64,000 nucleotides of DNA from Siphonodentalium dalli (GCA_032622095.1 CP136068.1:188845309-188909308), one strand, 5' to 3'; positions 1-10,473 are shown, numbered from the stretch's first letter. The notes: generated from the letters alone by a model not told the origin. A program made the numbers and translations.

Positions 1-1200
1 CCGAAAACCGAAGTCGTACGGAAGAACTCAGGCACATTCCGGAGTTTGTTCTGGCTATACAAACAAAATGGCGGCCCCCATATTATTCTAATGCTCGTAG
101 TGTTTACACTGTTTTAAACTGTGAGATGGTTGTAATTCCCGCAATTTATTTAATGTATTACATTTATATCTTCAATATTTACTTAATCTATGAATTTATT
201 TATTTATTGACACGTACAATTACGATTACAATGGATAATTCATCGTTCGTGGTTGATCGAAATTCTACGGAATATTTTCCCCGGAAAATGCCGGACGCAG
301 TTCGCGAGGTCAACTGAGTTCGCATACTTTTAAAATCATGTAAACATTGCGTTAAATGTCTCTTTTCACATTAAATTACCGCGTTCAAATCACAACTGAT
401 GTGGGTTTCAGATCAAATAGCATGTCTTCTGCGGAAAATATCCGTTTATTGTCGCAATTGTGATATTCTATTTCATATAATTGTGGTTTTATTTGAGCCG
501 GTCACTAACGCTTAAGTCGTGTTATAAGAAGCCTATGCAGGCGGGCTTGGACTAAACACCAGCAAATCGCCATACCAATATCTTAGCTGGTTTTAGTACA
601 AGAAGACTTGGACTATTATAATATATGATGACTACTCAAGATAAAAAAACGTCTGAAACGTTCTACTTTGTATAAATGACATTGGTATCGGGAAAAACAT
701 ATACGTGAGTTCCATTTATTTGAAATAATCATGTTCTTTTAATTTAAATTAAATTTAAACAAATCCTTTCGTGTGTTATTTTACTGCATTCGGTGTAAAA
801 GTCATGTTTATCTCGACCTGACCACGCCGTGTTGTTAAACAAAAGTAAATATGACGATTTCGTTATCAGCACGTTGAAAGAACGGGGCCTGGTGGAACTA
901 AATGAGTAGGTAATACGCGTTGCACAATCATATATTGACATCATTGTGCACTCTTAAAACTCAAGTGTTATATATACAATACGTTTCAAGATTGTGTACA
1001 GTGACAGCACTCTGACTGTACGAACAACACCCAGACAAGTTTAGAACGATATAGATGTTGGAAATGAATTGTAACAGTTTCATGATTAAGTGTTGGGTAA
1101 ACACTTGGCAGTGTTGGGCTAAACACTTAAAGTTGTTGGCGTAACACCTTTAAAATCTCACTGTTGAATCTGTCCAACAACTCAAAGTACTAATCTTCTG
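1..1200. other. Non-coding, nothing recognised
   Basis: No convincing coding region is visible. The longest open frame (126-317) is 63 codons of low-complexity Tyr/Ile-rich sequence and looks accidental. At about 1088-1150 an imperfect motif around 'GTTGGGTAAACACTT' occurs three times, a short degenerate repeat. I see no promoter or RNA gene here. Confidence 0.5.
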
Positions 1201-1513
1201 GAATACATGTCAGCAAGGTATGTTTTTTTATCTTCCACATATTATACGTGAGTCATGACTTTACCAGGTTGGAATTGCCACCAATATTGATCAATTGATC
1301 AATTTGAATCTTATTTTATCATTTGCAATAGTGGAATGTGGACTGATTGTCAGTCGTCACTCAGTGGTCAGAAGTTAAATGGCAATTGATAAAACAAGAT
1401 GTAAATTGATCCACTGATCAATATTTGTGGTGATCCCACCATGATCAAGAGTCATGACACATGTAGGGCATGCAGTTGGAGGATATAAAAACCATACCTT
1501 GCTAACATGTATC
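1201..1513. repeat. Long imperfect inverted repeat (foldback element)
   Basis: The left arm (about 1201-1330) and right arm (about 1380-1513) are reverse complements with scattered mismatches over roughly 130 bp, leaving a ~50-bp centre. The outer ends pair as 'ACATGTCAGCAAGGTATG' against the complement of 'CATACCTTGCTAACATGT'. The inner parts share the 'CAATATTGATCA' block. This architecture fits a foldback or MITE-type non-autonomous DNA transposon. I could not identify a target-site duplication, so the family is unassigned. Confidence 0.75.
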
Positions 1514-2748
1514 GGCCTGATAAAAACTTGGCAGTCAATACAAAGTATAACTCCGTATAGCCAATTCCACAACGAGGCACCAATCAAATGATGTGCTGTA
1601 GAAACGTCATATACTAATTTGCAAGTAAGTGCAATTTCAAGTGTCCCTTATCATCATAGTGTCAATGCTACTCTCACAGTGTGATATTCCGCTGTAAGAT
1701 GCAGCACCTAAGGGTTGGGAAAATGTAAAACTTGGTAGGTGTATCTATTTTAACACTGGAGTTTTTTTTTAGTGTGTACCACTAACAAGTTTGTGTCCCA
1801 GGACAGCTGCTAGAGATGGAATATTCAATCCAGCCTCCGAATTCCATTCGATGTTGTCAAATTAGAAGTAGCATTGAAAGACGTTCGTACCAATAATTGT
1901 TTGGAACTTTTCGTATACCAGGTAATCTATACAAATAAAAATTAATTTTGTTTGCCACTAGTCAGGAGGAGCATAGTCTTTTAGTCCAGTCAATGTAGTG
2001 ATTCAACCTCACACTAATTGTAACCGAATTTCTGTCACCGCTATGTCGTGTAGAAACGTTCACCAAACATCATATAAAAAGTCCCAAAAAGTCCCACAGT
2101 GCAAACTTGTGATTTTTGATGACTAAATATTTCCTAATTTCCTAGAATTGCCAATGAATATTGTGCACCAATTTCTTCGCCACCGCGTGAGGTGAGAAAC
2201 GACCTTGACACGTTTGAAAGTAAACACAACACGCTGTGCGAAGCTAATTTGCAAGTTGACAAGACACCAACTCGATAAACATTATAATTCACTTGTTCCC
2301 AATAATGGTCAGTGTAAAGTACATATAATCGTCCCTGTCTGCAATAGCCCAATAAGCCTTATTTATTTTTTTTCGTCCCGTTTCAAATATTTTTCGTTTT
2401 TACTCTCTAACCAAAGCGTAAAAATAAAGATCGTATCAAATATCACGATATAGGTTTATTCCATTCAGATCGACTAATATTAAGGATAATCATATATATT
2501 ACCATGTATGTGTGATAAAACTACCAATAAAAACGATGTTTCAAATGACAGTTTTATTTACTGTTGATTCGAGATTTTCAATCGATTAGCACACGTGGAT
2601 ATCGGTGTATGGAAAGCCGATTCGCCGCAATTACGACGCATGGGCGCCGTACCGCATATCTTATTTGAACTATGCAATTAAAACTTTTGTTGGGTTGGAC
2701 CATAGGAGCTGAAAATTGGTAGACATTAGTAAATTGACACGGGTAATA
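1514..2748. other. Non-coding, nothing recognised
   Basis: No gene can be supported. Open frames on both strands (for example 2134-2352 minus and 2205-2453 plus) overlap each other and show no known motif. The segment around 2560-2748 continues into an antisense open frame only because the adjoining MITE hairpin has no stops. Confidence 0.45.
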
Positions 2749-3050
2749 TTGGCTTAACACATTAAAAATTATAAAAATGGTAAAAAGTGTTAAAAAAAGA
2801 TTTTTTTTAGGCCAATGCATTCTCTTATATATGCGAGGCGACCTATGGTCGACTCGCATATATAAGAGAATGCATTGGCACAGGGCATAACTGTAACTAT
2901 CACAATGTGGTCAAGGAGCCGGTTCCAATGATATCCATATTGATATCAAATGATATCCATGTATGGTTTTATTGAGACAGACCCAAGATATTTTAGGATG
3001 TTGAAGCTTTATTTGGCCGGTTTTGGCCGGTTTGTTGGGTAAAGGGTTAA
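2749..3050 (-). mobile_element. piggyBac-like MITE, truncated copy in reverse orientation
   Basis: This matches the MITEs at 11293-11683 and 16965-17354 in reverse orientation but starts part-way in, at 'TTGGCTTAACACATT'. It therefore lacks one end and one of the two internal hairpins. It keeps the 67-bp near-perfect palindrome (2812-2878) and the terminus 'TGTTGGGTAAAGGGTTAA' ending at 3050. The terminus 'CCCTTTACCCAACA' next to TTAA fits piggyBac-type elements, which insert at TTAA. There is a local 'GGCCGGTTTT' duplication near 3017-3034. Confidence 0.7.
2812..2878. repeat. 67-bp palindrome inside the MITE
   Basis: The sequence from 'CCAATGCATTCTCTTATA' to its reverse complement is self-complementary except for a few bases at the centre (around 'GGCGACCTATGGTCGAC'). 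The same palindrome recurs at 11436-11502, 11586-11652, 17108-17174 and 17257-17323. It would form a cruciform or a very stable RNA hairpin. Confidence 0.85.
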
Positions 3051-3518
3051 ATAAAATGATCAATCATTATTTCATGAACTGTGTTATTTATATAAATTTA
3101 TTTCTTTTGTTATTACATATTATTTGTTTGTTTAATGTTACATTTTGTTCATTATTAGTTCAGTTTATGTACAATATGTACCATGCAGTACAGGCGTGGA
3201 TACAATGTCTTCCAAGAGGCAACCACTGCATGGGTTTGTTCCATGACCAGGTTCACGAGGAGACGAACGTGCTGACGTTGTGATGGAAGATAGGTTCATT
3301 GTTTATGTTCTCTTTTCTCAGTACATATTTTAATTGAGATTAATATACTACGTTTGTATTCTCTGTATTAAATATTAATCCCACTTAATTAACAATGTTG
3401 TGTTAAAATATTACTTACATTAGTTTGATTATATCGTTCATTGTTTTATTTTAATTTTGTATTTATTATCTTTCATTGTGAGAGATAACTCAGTTTAACA
3501 ATTGGTTTTGTTTTCCAG
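3051..3518. other. AT-rich non-coding, intron-like, ending in a splice acceptor
   Basis: No gene is recognised. The stretch ends with 'TTTTGTTTTCCAG' at 3518, a good 3' splice site directly before the first coding fragment of the family 1 gene. The region may therefore be the remains of an intron or 5' flank. Confidence 0.45.
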
Positions 3519-4530
3519 AATGGGTAATGGAAGGCACCACAGGAGATATCTGTGGCATTTGCCACTTGCCTTTTGGCGATGAAGAAGTTGTGACTCTAAC
3601 GGGGAAGGGGAGCACCAGTATTAACGCGGCACGTGACTTGCAATGTGATGCATATATGGCAAGAAACGTGGCCAACAGAAAATACATCGGCATTTTTGTC
3701 CCAGTGATAAGTCCTGGGACAAGCCGAGACAAGCGAGACAGAACAAAATCAAGTATATAGTCTGTCTCGCTCCTGTCCCAGTAGAATCAGTTTGGTCCCT
3801 GTTCTCTGGGTGAAACTACTCGCTGTTTTGTTTGTCTCGCTCCTGTCCCAGTAGAATGAGTTTGGACCCTGTTCTCTAAGTAAAACTATCCGCTGTTTTT
3901 TTTCTGACTGCGACAGATTAATTTTCAAGCAGTTCTTATTTGGGAACCATGGGACAAACTGTTTGTCCTAATGTTTTCATATTAAATATATTATTCCTGT
4001 CCCAATAGAAAGGTCTGGGACAGGCCACGTTTCTTGCCATATCTAATGTGATGATATGGTTGCTGTAACTCCAGGCGATATTGTCCATGTGTTGTGCCGA
4101 AAAAAACACTGCCATCCGTCGGAAATCAAAAGAGCACAACAAATGATGAATACAGTAAATGGTACTGGCAAGGGAAAAAAGCTGTTCTACGATCAGACGA
4201 GCCTGTTTTTGATTTCAAGCAACATTGTTATTTGTGTGGAGGAACCATTGATGAAATTACTTTAAAACTGAGACATGGGTGTTACCCTGTCACTACCATT
4301 GAGACGAAAGGCACTATACTGTCCATATGTTGCGAGATGAACGACAATTGGGGTATCATCGTTCAAGGGAGAATGGAACTGATCAGTGATATCACAGCGG
4401 CAGATGCAGTTTACCACCAACAATGCAGCGTTAATTTCCGCACGGGGAAACAAGTCCCCACACCATTCATCGCCGAGTCAGATGCATCAAAACCAAAGCG
4501 GAGGAGATCTGGAAGACCGATTGACGACAT
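3519..4530 (+). pseudogene. Family 1 (uncharacterised metazoan zinc-module gene), N-terminal part, broken
   Basis: The exon opens after a splice acceptor at 3518. The first module reads C-x2-C ('CGICHLPFGDEE') and continues, after a 394-bp MITE, as 'VHVLCRKKHCHP', giving a Cys/His set that looks like a zinc site. A second module has 'CYLCGG' (about 4226-4243) and 'YHQQCSVNF' (about 4409-4435). If the MITE and one copy of its 9-bp duplication are disregarded, the frame at 3527 continues exactly into the frame at 4056. A further one-base shift lies near the A run at 4175-4180, and the frame starting at 4094 then runs to about 4540. The layout matches a large uncharacterised family I recall from molluscs, cnidarians and fish. 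Function is unknown; membership of a mobile element is inference. Confidence 0.7.
3651..4044. mobile_element. MITE with 9-bp target-site duplication, in family 1 coding sequence
   Basis: The 394-bp insert is flanked by AATGTGATG at 3642-3650 and again at 4045-4053. Its ends are inverted repeats sharing 'ATATGGCAAGAAACGTGGCC'. The interior holds two copies of a ~70-bp block around 'GTCTCGCTCCTGTCCCAGTA' (near 3764 and 3834). It has no transposase, so it is non-autonomous. A 9-bp duplication with such termini suggests a Mutator-type (MULE) source, though hAT elements (8 bp) cannot be fully excluded. Ignoring the insert restores the host frame exactly, which proves the insertion event independently of any database. 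Confidence 0.9.
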
Positions 4531-6396
4531 CCTGAGGCGTTATTTCGCTAAAATCCGATTCAGATTCTGGATTCAGATTACAGATTGGTCCCCGTACGAC
4601 TTGGTTCGGCAAAAGAACAGACCAGAAATTGGCAGAATCAGTAAACGAACAGACCGTAATCTCAATTTCGTGGTAATCCGATTGGGATTCGGATTCCGAT
4701 TACGGACTCAAATGTTCGTAATGTAAACAAACCGAGATTTCGCCACCTCAGAGTTTAAAAACACAATAAAACATAAGAATCCGTCTCTTGTGTACAAATT
4801 ATTGCAGAATATAAACGATCTATATCAAAGAATTTTAAATGCGGAGACAAATTTGTTTTATTGAATGTAAACTGGGAGAATATTACTGAAATTAGCCAAA
4901 TAATAACGCTATTGATAGTAACGCTGGGGGAGCACTTCGGTTGATGGCAAAGCAATTGCAAATCATTGTTGATTGTCACTTTCATATGTCCATTTCATAA
5001 TTCCATCCTTAAAATACCACCAGAACGCATGTCGATTTCGAATTCGGCGGATACGTCACCATTGACCGAATTCATATGAAACTGCATGGATATGTCTTCT
5101 GCTGTGTTCGTTATTATAATGTTTCTTCTTATTCAAGAAATAGTAGGATTATATGGTATCGATGGAATATCAGATACACGTATGTACTATCATCTAGTCT
5201 TAAAGTTATAGCAATTTCATGTTTAACATGTTTTGTTTCGTTAAATGCAGTCGTTTTGCACAATAGTCTCTGTATAGACAACAGACACATGTTCTAGGGA
5301 CGTGGCTAGAAGTTTCCTCAAATTTCCGGCCAACTGCACCCCCACCCCCATTGAACCAAACATCAATCTCACAGGTTCGCAAAATTCAATTTGCTCCCCT
5401 TGGACATTTCCAATCTGACAAACAACTAGATTGGAAAATTACCAACTTTTACTGGTTGAAAAAAAATCAAACAATGAGAACAATGCCAACCTATATATGG
5501 TGTCAAATTAATGTCCAACTAATGTTGTGTCATGCATGAAATTTCCGACTGCTGGAATGTACCAAAGTTTAGTTTAGATATATTTATTTCAAATATATGT
5601 CAAATTTAGATAACACATGCTATATAACACATACATTTGTTTATACATACAAAGGAATTGGGGACAAGTACTGACTCACTTAAGGGTACCCCCTCTCCCA
5701 TATGTTATTACACTGAAAAAATAAATAATTAGTAATGGCAAAGCAACATGACTACCAAAACAAGTTGAACATACATACAGATCACTGGACACCCCCTCTC
5801 CCGAGTTAGTCATAAGTTTGTATATGTATTTATTTAAAATCGGGTTTGTTTGTTGGCTTGTACGTATCATTATTTGAAACAGTTAGTCAAAATAATCCTG
5901 ATTTTCCTCACGTATGAATGACTGCACAGCTTAGCAAATTGTACCAAAGTTCGGGGTGGGGGTCGAGACACCCAATCAACCCCTGTCGTCACGTCCCTGT
6001 TCAACTGACAAGTTTCGTGTGTTCTTCACAACATCTTCGGAATTTGATTCAGGAGGCCTAGAGCTGTCACGTTTAGATATGCTTGTCATCATCAATAAAC
6101 ACACTTTAACTTGAAAAAAAAAGATGCGATTAAGTCGGATTGGCAGCAAATTATGTGCCGTGTATATACACATAGAAGAAAAGCATGACTTTCACAACAA
6201 ACGTGAACTTTATAAATATAAGATACAAATGATACTTGTGTCAAATACATGAGCCATGTTTGACGCTGGGAGAACATTAAACATAGTTTCGGAGACCACG
6301 TGGATTTCAAAATCTGACCTAGAATCGGGAATTTAGCCCCGCCCCGTAATCGCTTCGGATTCTCAATCCGGATTTTAGCGAAATTACGACTCAGGA
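4531..6396. mobile_element. ~1.87-kb insertion with terminal inverted repeats, in family 1 coding sequence
   Basis: The left end (4531-4560, 'CCTGAGGCGTTATTTCGC' then 'TAAAATCCG') is the inverted match of the right end (6368-6396), about 27 bp with two or three differences. Subterminal 'GATTC/GGATTAC' motifs occur at both ends. The family 1 frame stops being recognisable at about 4530 and resumes in the same phase at 6401. The interior has no transposase: open frames are short (the 73-codon frame at 5076-5297 and the 105-codon antisense frame at 6092-6409 show no motif). No clean target duplication is visible; 'ACGAC' at 4524 and 6386 is the only candidate and does not fit the inverted repeats well. 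It may be a non-autonomous DNA transposon or a nest of several insertions. Confidence 0.65.
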
Positions 6397-6400
6397 GTCT

Positions 6401-7240
6401 GCGTTTCAAATGGTGTGCGAATATCTTTCGGAGAACGACGATGAACAGGTCGCGATTGGCGATCTCATAGATAAGATGAGATAATGTCTCGGCGAATCAG
6501 GAGTAAACCCATATGGTCATACCCACATGAAGAATCGATTGGAACAGCATTTTGAGAATCAAATTGTGATAACAGAAATTAATGGGCGACCCAATGTTGT
6601 AACTTTTAAATCGACAGCCGATATTGTTTTGCAAGAGTTTCATTCAATGAAAGCAGTTGATGCGGAACAAGAGAAGTACAACATAATCAAAACAGCTGCT
6701 AAACTGCTCAGGGATGATTTCAAGAGTATTGAGTCAAACAAACACATGTATCCGACTGCTGCGTCCATGAAATCAGTTGACAGCTGTTAAGCATTCCTTC
6801 CAGAATCTCTACAAATATTACTTCATCGTGTTATAAAAAGGAAAGATGGTTCTAAACTGATATCATCAATTGGACAGGCCATCATGCAAGCAACTCGACC
6901 GCGTGTTCTGTTAGCGCCACTTCAAGTTGGACTGGTCGTGCAAATGCATCATCAGTTTGCTTCAAGATATCTTATAGCCACTTTTTACCGACATGGTTCC
7001 TGTGTGTCATATCCTGACGTTCAGAGATTCGAGGAATGTGCAACAAAGACTTTAGGGACTGATATACCAGATGGCATGGGCTTAATTGCTGCAGTTACAC
7101 CGTCAGTCCAAACTCATTTTGATATTCCAAGAACTGTTGTCACTACAGGAGATGTTTCAAAAGCAGGGGCGGTTGATATAAAATACTACCAGGCACCGGG
7201 ATCGTCAAGCAGTATAATTCAATTTACGGAACTCATGTAA
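6401..7240 (+). pseudogene. Family 1, middle part, broken
   Basis: This resumes the frame lost at 4530. The first readable peptide ('AFQMVCEYLSENDDEQVAI') is followed by an in-frame TAA near 6482, then by the conserved block 'VITEINGRPNVVTF' (about 6567-6608). A second break lies at the TAA at 6788, and another frame carries 'QATRPRVLLAPLQVGL' (about 6888-6935). At about 7063-7080 the text jumps from 'GTDIP' to 'GMGLIAAVTP'. As I recall the family, some 25-30 residues normally sit there, so an in-frame deletion is likely. The last frame ends at TAA 7238. No activity can be assigned. Confidence 0.65.
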
Positions 7241-8003
7241 TACAACAAGTGATAATACAGATGCAGACCTTCTTTGGAAGTTATCTCTTCTATTTCAATA
7301 CTCAAGGCCAGGATGGTCTGGATTCATGCAGAAGATACAGAATGGGGCCCACCCAGGGAAATCGACAATAAAATTTCTGCCAATGATAGATTTGAGTCCC
7401 AGCGACCTTCCATGCATCCTGGCGACTCTCTGCTATGTGTTGAAACATTATGCTGTTCATGATGTTCCACCAATAATAACATTTGATCAACCACTGTGGT
7501 TGAAAGCATTTCGGATAATTCAAACTGCTTCAACAGAGAGTGGACTGCACAAGATTGTTCGGCGTTTGGGAGGGTTCCATGTACAGATGAATTTTATGGG
7601 GTGTATTGGACATATCATGGATGGATCCGGTCTCCGCGACATCTTGGAGTCTATTTACGCATCCAATGCAGTTTATCATATCTTGACGGGAAAAGCATGT
7701 TCTCGTGCCATTCGTGGGCATTTCATTGTTGATGCAGCCCTGAACACACTAGTTCTCTCTGAAGCACTTGGAGTGGCACCTGCTGTGTTTGAGAAAACCG
7801 AAGCTAGCAATAGTTTTGAAGAGAATCCCACAGAACAGCCAATGCAATCAGGGAATAGATATAAATCGGATTGTGAAGAAATACTCACCAGTCTTCTTAA
7901 CGGCGACATTACAGCACAGGATATACAGGTGACAGCATCTGATATGCTATCTGATATCATGAAGGCACTCCAAGATACAAAGGCAACACTAAAAGTAATA
8001 TAA
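7241..8003 (+). pseudogene. Family 1, C-terminal part (copy 1)
   Basis: The frame is open from about 7236, after a one-base shift from the previous fragment, to TAA at 8001-8003. The opening is not an ATG; the first ATG is at 7326. Recognisable blocks in order are 'DLLWKLSLLFQYSRPGWSG' (about 7264-7320), 'IITFDQPLWLKAF' (7467-7511), 'RLGGFHVQMNFMGCIG' (7563-7610) and 'GHFIVDAALNTL' (7706-7750), then an acidic tail. The ITFDQPLW..A and LGGFH blocks are the signature I recall for this family. A possible AATAAA signal follows at 8104. From 7575 onward the sequence is repeated at 13699-14127. This is the least damaged part of the copy. Confidence 0.7.
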
Positions 8004-8103
8004 CAAAATCACATTTATATAATTAATACGACACACCATGATTTATCTCTGAAAGTGTATACACAGAACAGCTCTCATTTCTGATTTAGGTAAAATATAT
8101 TAT

Positions 8104-8109
8104 AATAAA
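8104..8109 (+). promoter_or_regulatory. Possible polyadenylation signal for family 1
   Basis: AATAAA stands 101 bp after the family 1 stop codon and is conserved at 14221-14226 in the duplicate. The motif is common in AT-rich DNA, so its use is only a suggestion. Confidence 0.35.
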
Positions 8110-8265
8110 GATTCCATTTTCGGAAAAGTATTTTCTAAATCAACAAGGATTGTGTAAATTTACTAAAAGAAGCCACAATATTATATTCAATAAACAAAAT
8201 ATAAGCACCAAAATATCAAGTGTGTCGAACATGTAATGCCTCAACTGATACTTGTCGACTTCCGT

Positions 8266-8370
8266 GTTTGAAAATGACCATTGATCCACCGTGAAGCTGG
8301 TTTGACAATCAGGGCATTATACTCTGACTGTCAACCCAGCTTCACAGTGGATCAATGGTCCGTCTCAAAC
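8266..8370. repeat. 105-nt hairpin (copy 1), pre-miRNA-like or mini foldback
   Basis: The arms pair over about 40 bp: 'GACCATTGATCCACCGTGAA' on the left against the complement of 'TTCACAGTGGATCAATGGTC' on the right. The stem extends outwards through 'GTTTGA/TCAAAC' across a 4-nt internal loop. The terminal loop is about 20 nt ('ATCAGGGCATTATACTCTGA'). An identical hairpin is at 14384-14488. Size and near-perfect pairing fit either a microRNA-type precursor or a very short foldback MITE. Confidence 0.7.
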
Positions 8371-9013
8371 CGCCGTTATTCTGAATTCTATTGAAAAATG
8401 TTATTGTAATACAATAACTTTTTGTCAATATCAGCCCACGTAACTGGCTGCAACAATCAGTAATGCTGAAGAAAACTGGTCAAGGAAAATGGTTGCCATT
8501 GTGGACTGTCAAAGACAACAAAATCTGAATTAAGAGGGCTGAAAGATTCATTATCGCTGCTGAGATGCTCATGATTTTAAGTAAATTGTTCATGTAGTTA
8601 CTAAAAACAAAATAAACTCAATACGATTTTATGTGTGGGTAATATTATTTGGCAATGTCAAGTGGTAAAATTTCAACTTTATAAAACAATTTTGCCAAAC
8701 TCCATCGTGAATAACAAAATGAATCAAGTAAAATATTATTGATGGCAATATATTCATACTTATATTCATACTTCTTCTGGAAGGACTATACTGACTGCCA
8801 ACATGATGGGAGATTCTTGGGAACCTGACGATACCTAGAAAAACATTGTGCATGGTTTAAATATTATATTATACATGACTTACGATAGTCTTATTTTCCA
8901 TGAAAACATACATGCATGATAGCAGCTTATGTTTCCACAACCCTCACAAAAAGGACTTGCCACGAACTGAATGTGTGCTCTTTTACATGGGTTGCACTAT
9001 ATAATGGTTTGGA

Positions 9014-9106
9014 GTTGACTATACCAAAAAATTGGTCCACGAGGAAGAATAGTCCACGAGCTGCAGACTATTCCTCTTCGAAGACCACTATTTTGGCATA
9101 GTCAAC
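9014..9106. repeat. 93-nt hairpin (copy 1)
   Basis: 'GTTGACTATACCAAAAAATT' at the left pairs with the complement of the right end 'ATTTTGGCATAGTCAAC'. The inner part 'GAGGAAGAATAGTC' pairs with 'GACTATTCCTCTTC'. The stem is about 41 bp with a handful of mismatches and a ~11-nt loop ('CACGAGCTGCA'). The whole structure is retained at 15131-15223. Like its neighbour at 8266, it is compatible with a small-RNA precursor or a mini foldback. Confidence 0.7.
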
Positions 9107-10020
9107 GATGATACATTCATTATTTATTATATTATATCGAACATTGGTGTCAATTCTCTCACAATTTCTGTGTCGGAAATTGTCATATTTTTATTTACTG
9201 TGAATATTGAAAATTGGTCTCAGATTTTACAATTACGGCAACCTTTGGCAATGGCAGAAGAGTATAACTGTTGATCTTAGTTACATATAACAGCATATCT
9301 TCATGATTCAAGGAATTATTTCTATAAATACGTCATTAGCAAAGACATTTTGGCAAACTTTTAGAAAACTGGGATTACAAAATTAGGACTGATCGCTTGC
9401 CAGCTAAAGAGACAAACAATTAAATACATTATATAGCTATGATCGGACATTTGTAAGATCATTACAATTCACCAAAAAATATGATATACCGATTATTGCA
9501 ACAAATATCATAGAATGTATAGTTTCAAATTTGGCCGTATATCTTCAGGCGGCAACTCGACTGCTCGAAATGAGTTTGTCACTATAAATAGAAAATGTGT
9601 AGTAGGCATCTAGGAATCCTATTGGGGTACTATCGTATCGTAAAATAGTATAGCAATGTGAAGCCAATCAGAATGCGAGAAAGTCATGTGAGATATAATA
9701 TTGTGCAATAGTGTAACCCTATATTTTTCTTTTAATAGTGTAATCCTACTTCACAATGACATTGAACAATATAACAGACTTTCAAATACTAGACCAGATT
9801 ATATTTCCTCACATTATCCATGTTTATTCCATATTTATAAATAGAATTGAAATTAACTTTAAAAGACTATATAGATTCAATTCTTACAATCATTTTATGC
9901 AGGACAAGTTCATGTAAAAATGTATTTAAAGATTGCCCTTGGAATTTAAAAGTATTGTTGATACAAACCACCTAATAGAGCACTAGATGCAACAAGAGGA
10001 AGTCATCGATTCAATACATA

Positions 10021-10473
10021 TATATTTATTGAAGTTCGATCAGGAGTGTATGGCAGTGTAAGAGTTAATGACACAGTCCAGTTCGTTTTGGTTTAATTGG
10101 ATCAAGTCCATGTATGCCAGAGTGGTCACTCACTGCGCTAAGCGCGTGTGAGTCTTTTCGCACGGCTGATTTCGTATCGACTTAAGAAGCTTGTCACCTG
10201 GAACAAGCTTCACTCTACTTCGGATTTTGTAGTTTATACCCCCCCCCACCCACCCACCCGCAACATAACTATACAGAATATGCGCCAAAGAGCTGAAGAG
10301 TTGTAAAATTATATAAAGTTTTCGAAATGTATTATTATTATTGAATTGTTGGTGAACGATATATATCTACACATCCCGATTTGCATTAAAGTTCATATAT
10401 TTCGTACCATACATTCTTTGTCGTTATTCCATAAATAATTTATGTTCGGTCGAGCCCGGCGAGTTAGAACATA
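10021..10473. mobile_element. ~450-bp segment present only in duplication copy 1, possible SINE-like insertion
   Basis: Copy 2 runs directly from 'TTCAATACATA' into 'CAATCTACAT' (about 16143-16156), whereas copy 1 has about 450 extra bases there. ACATA at 10016-10020 and 10469-10473 could be a short target duplication. Inside, 'TGCCAGAGTGGTCACTCA' (about 10115) resembles a tRNA A-box, but I find no good B-box and no clear tail. Deletion from copy 2 is an alternative. Confidence 0.4.

Noticed and set aside
4540-4726. Tail of the 210-codon frame as part of family 1
   Set aside because: The last ~60 codons lie inside the TIR insertion, encode repetitive Arg/Ile/Gln sequence and are foreign to the family.
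4541-6400. Ordinary intron between family 1 coding pieces
   Set aside because: An acceptor-like CTCAG exists near 6394, but no good donor is present at the left edge and the edges are inverted repeats, which favours an insertion.
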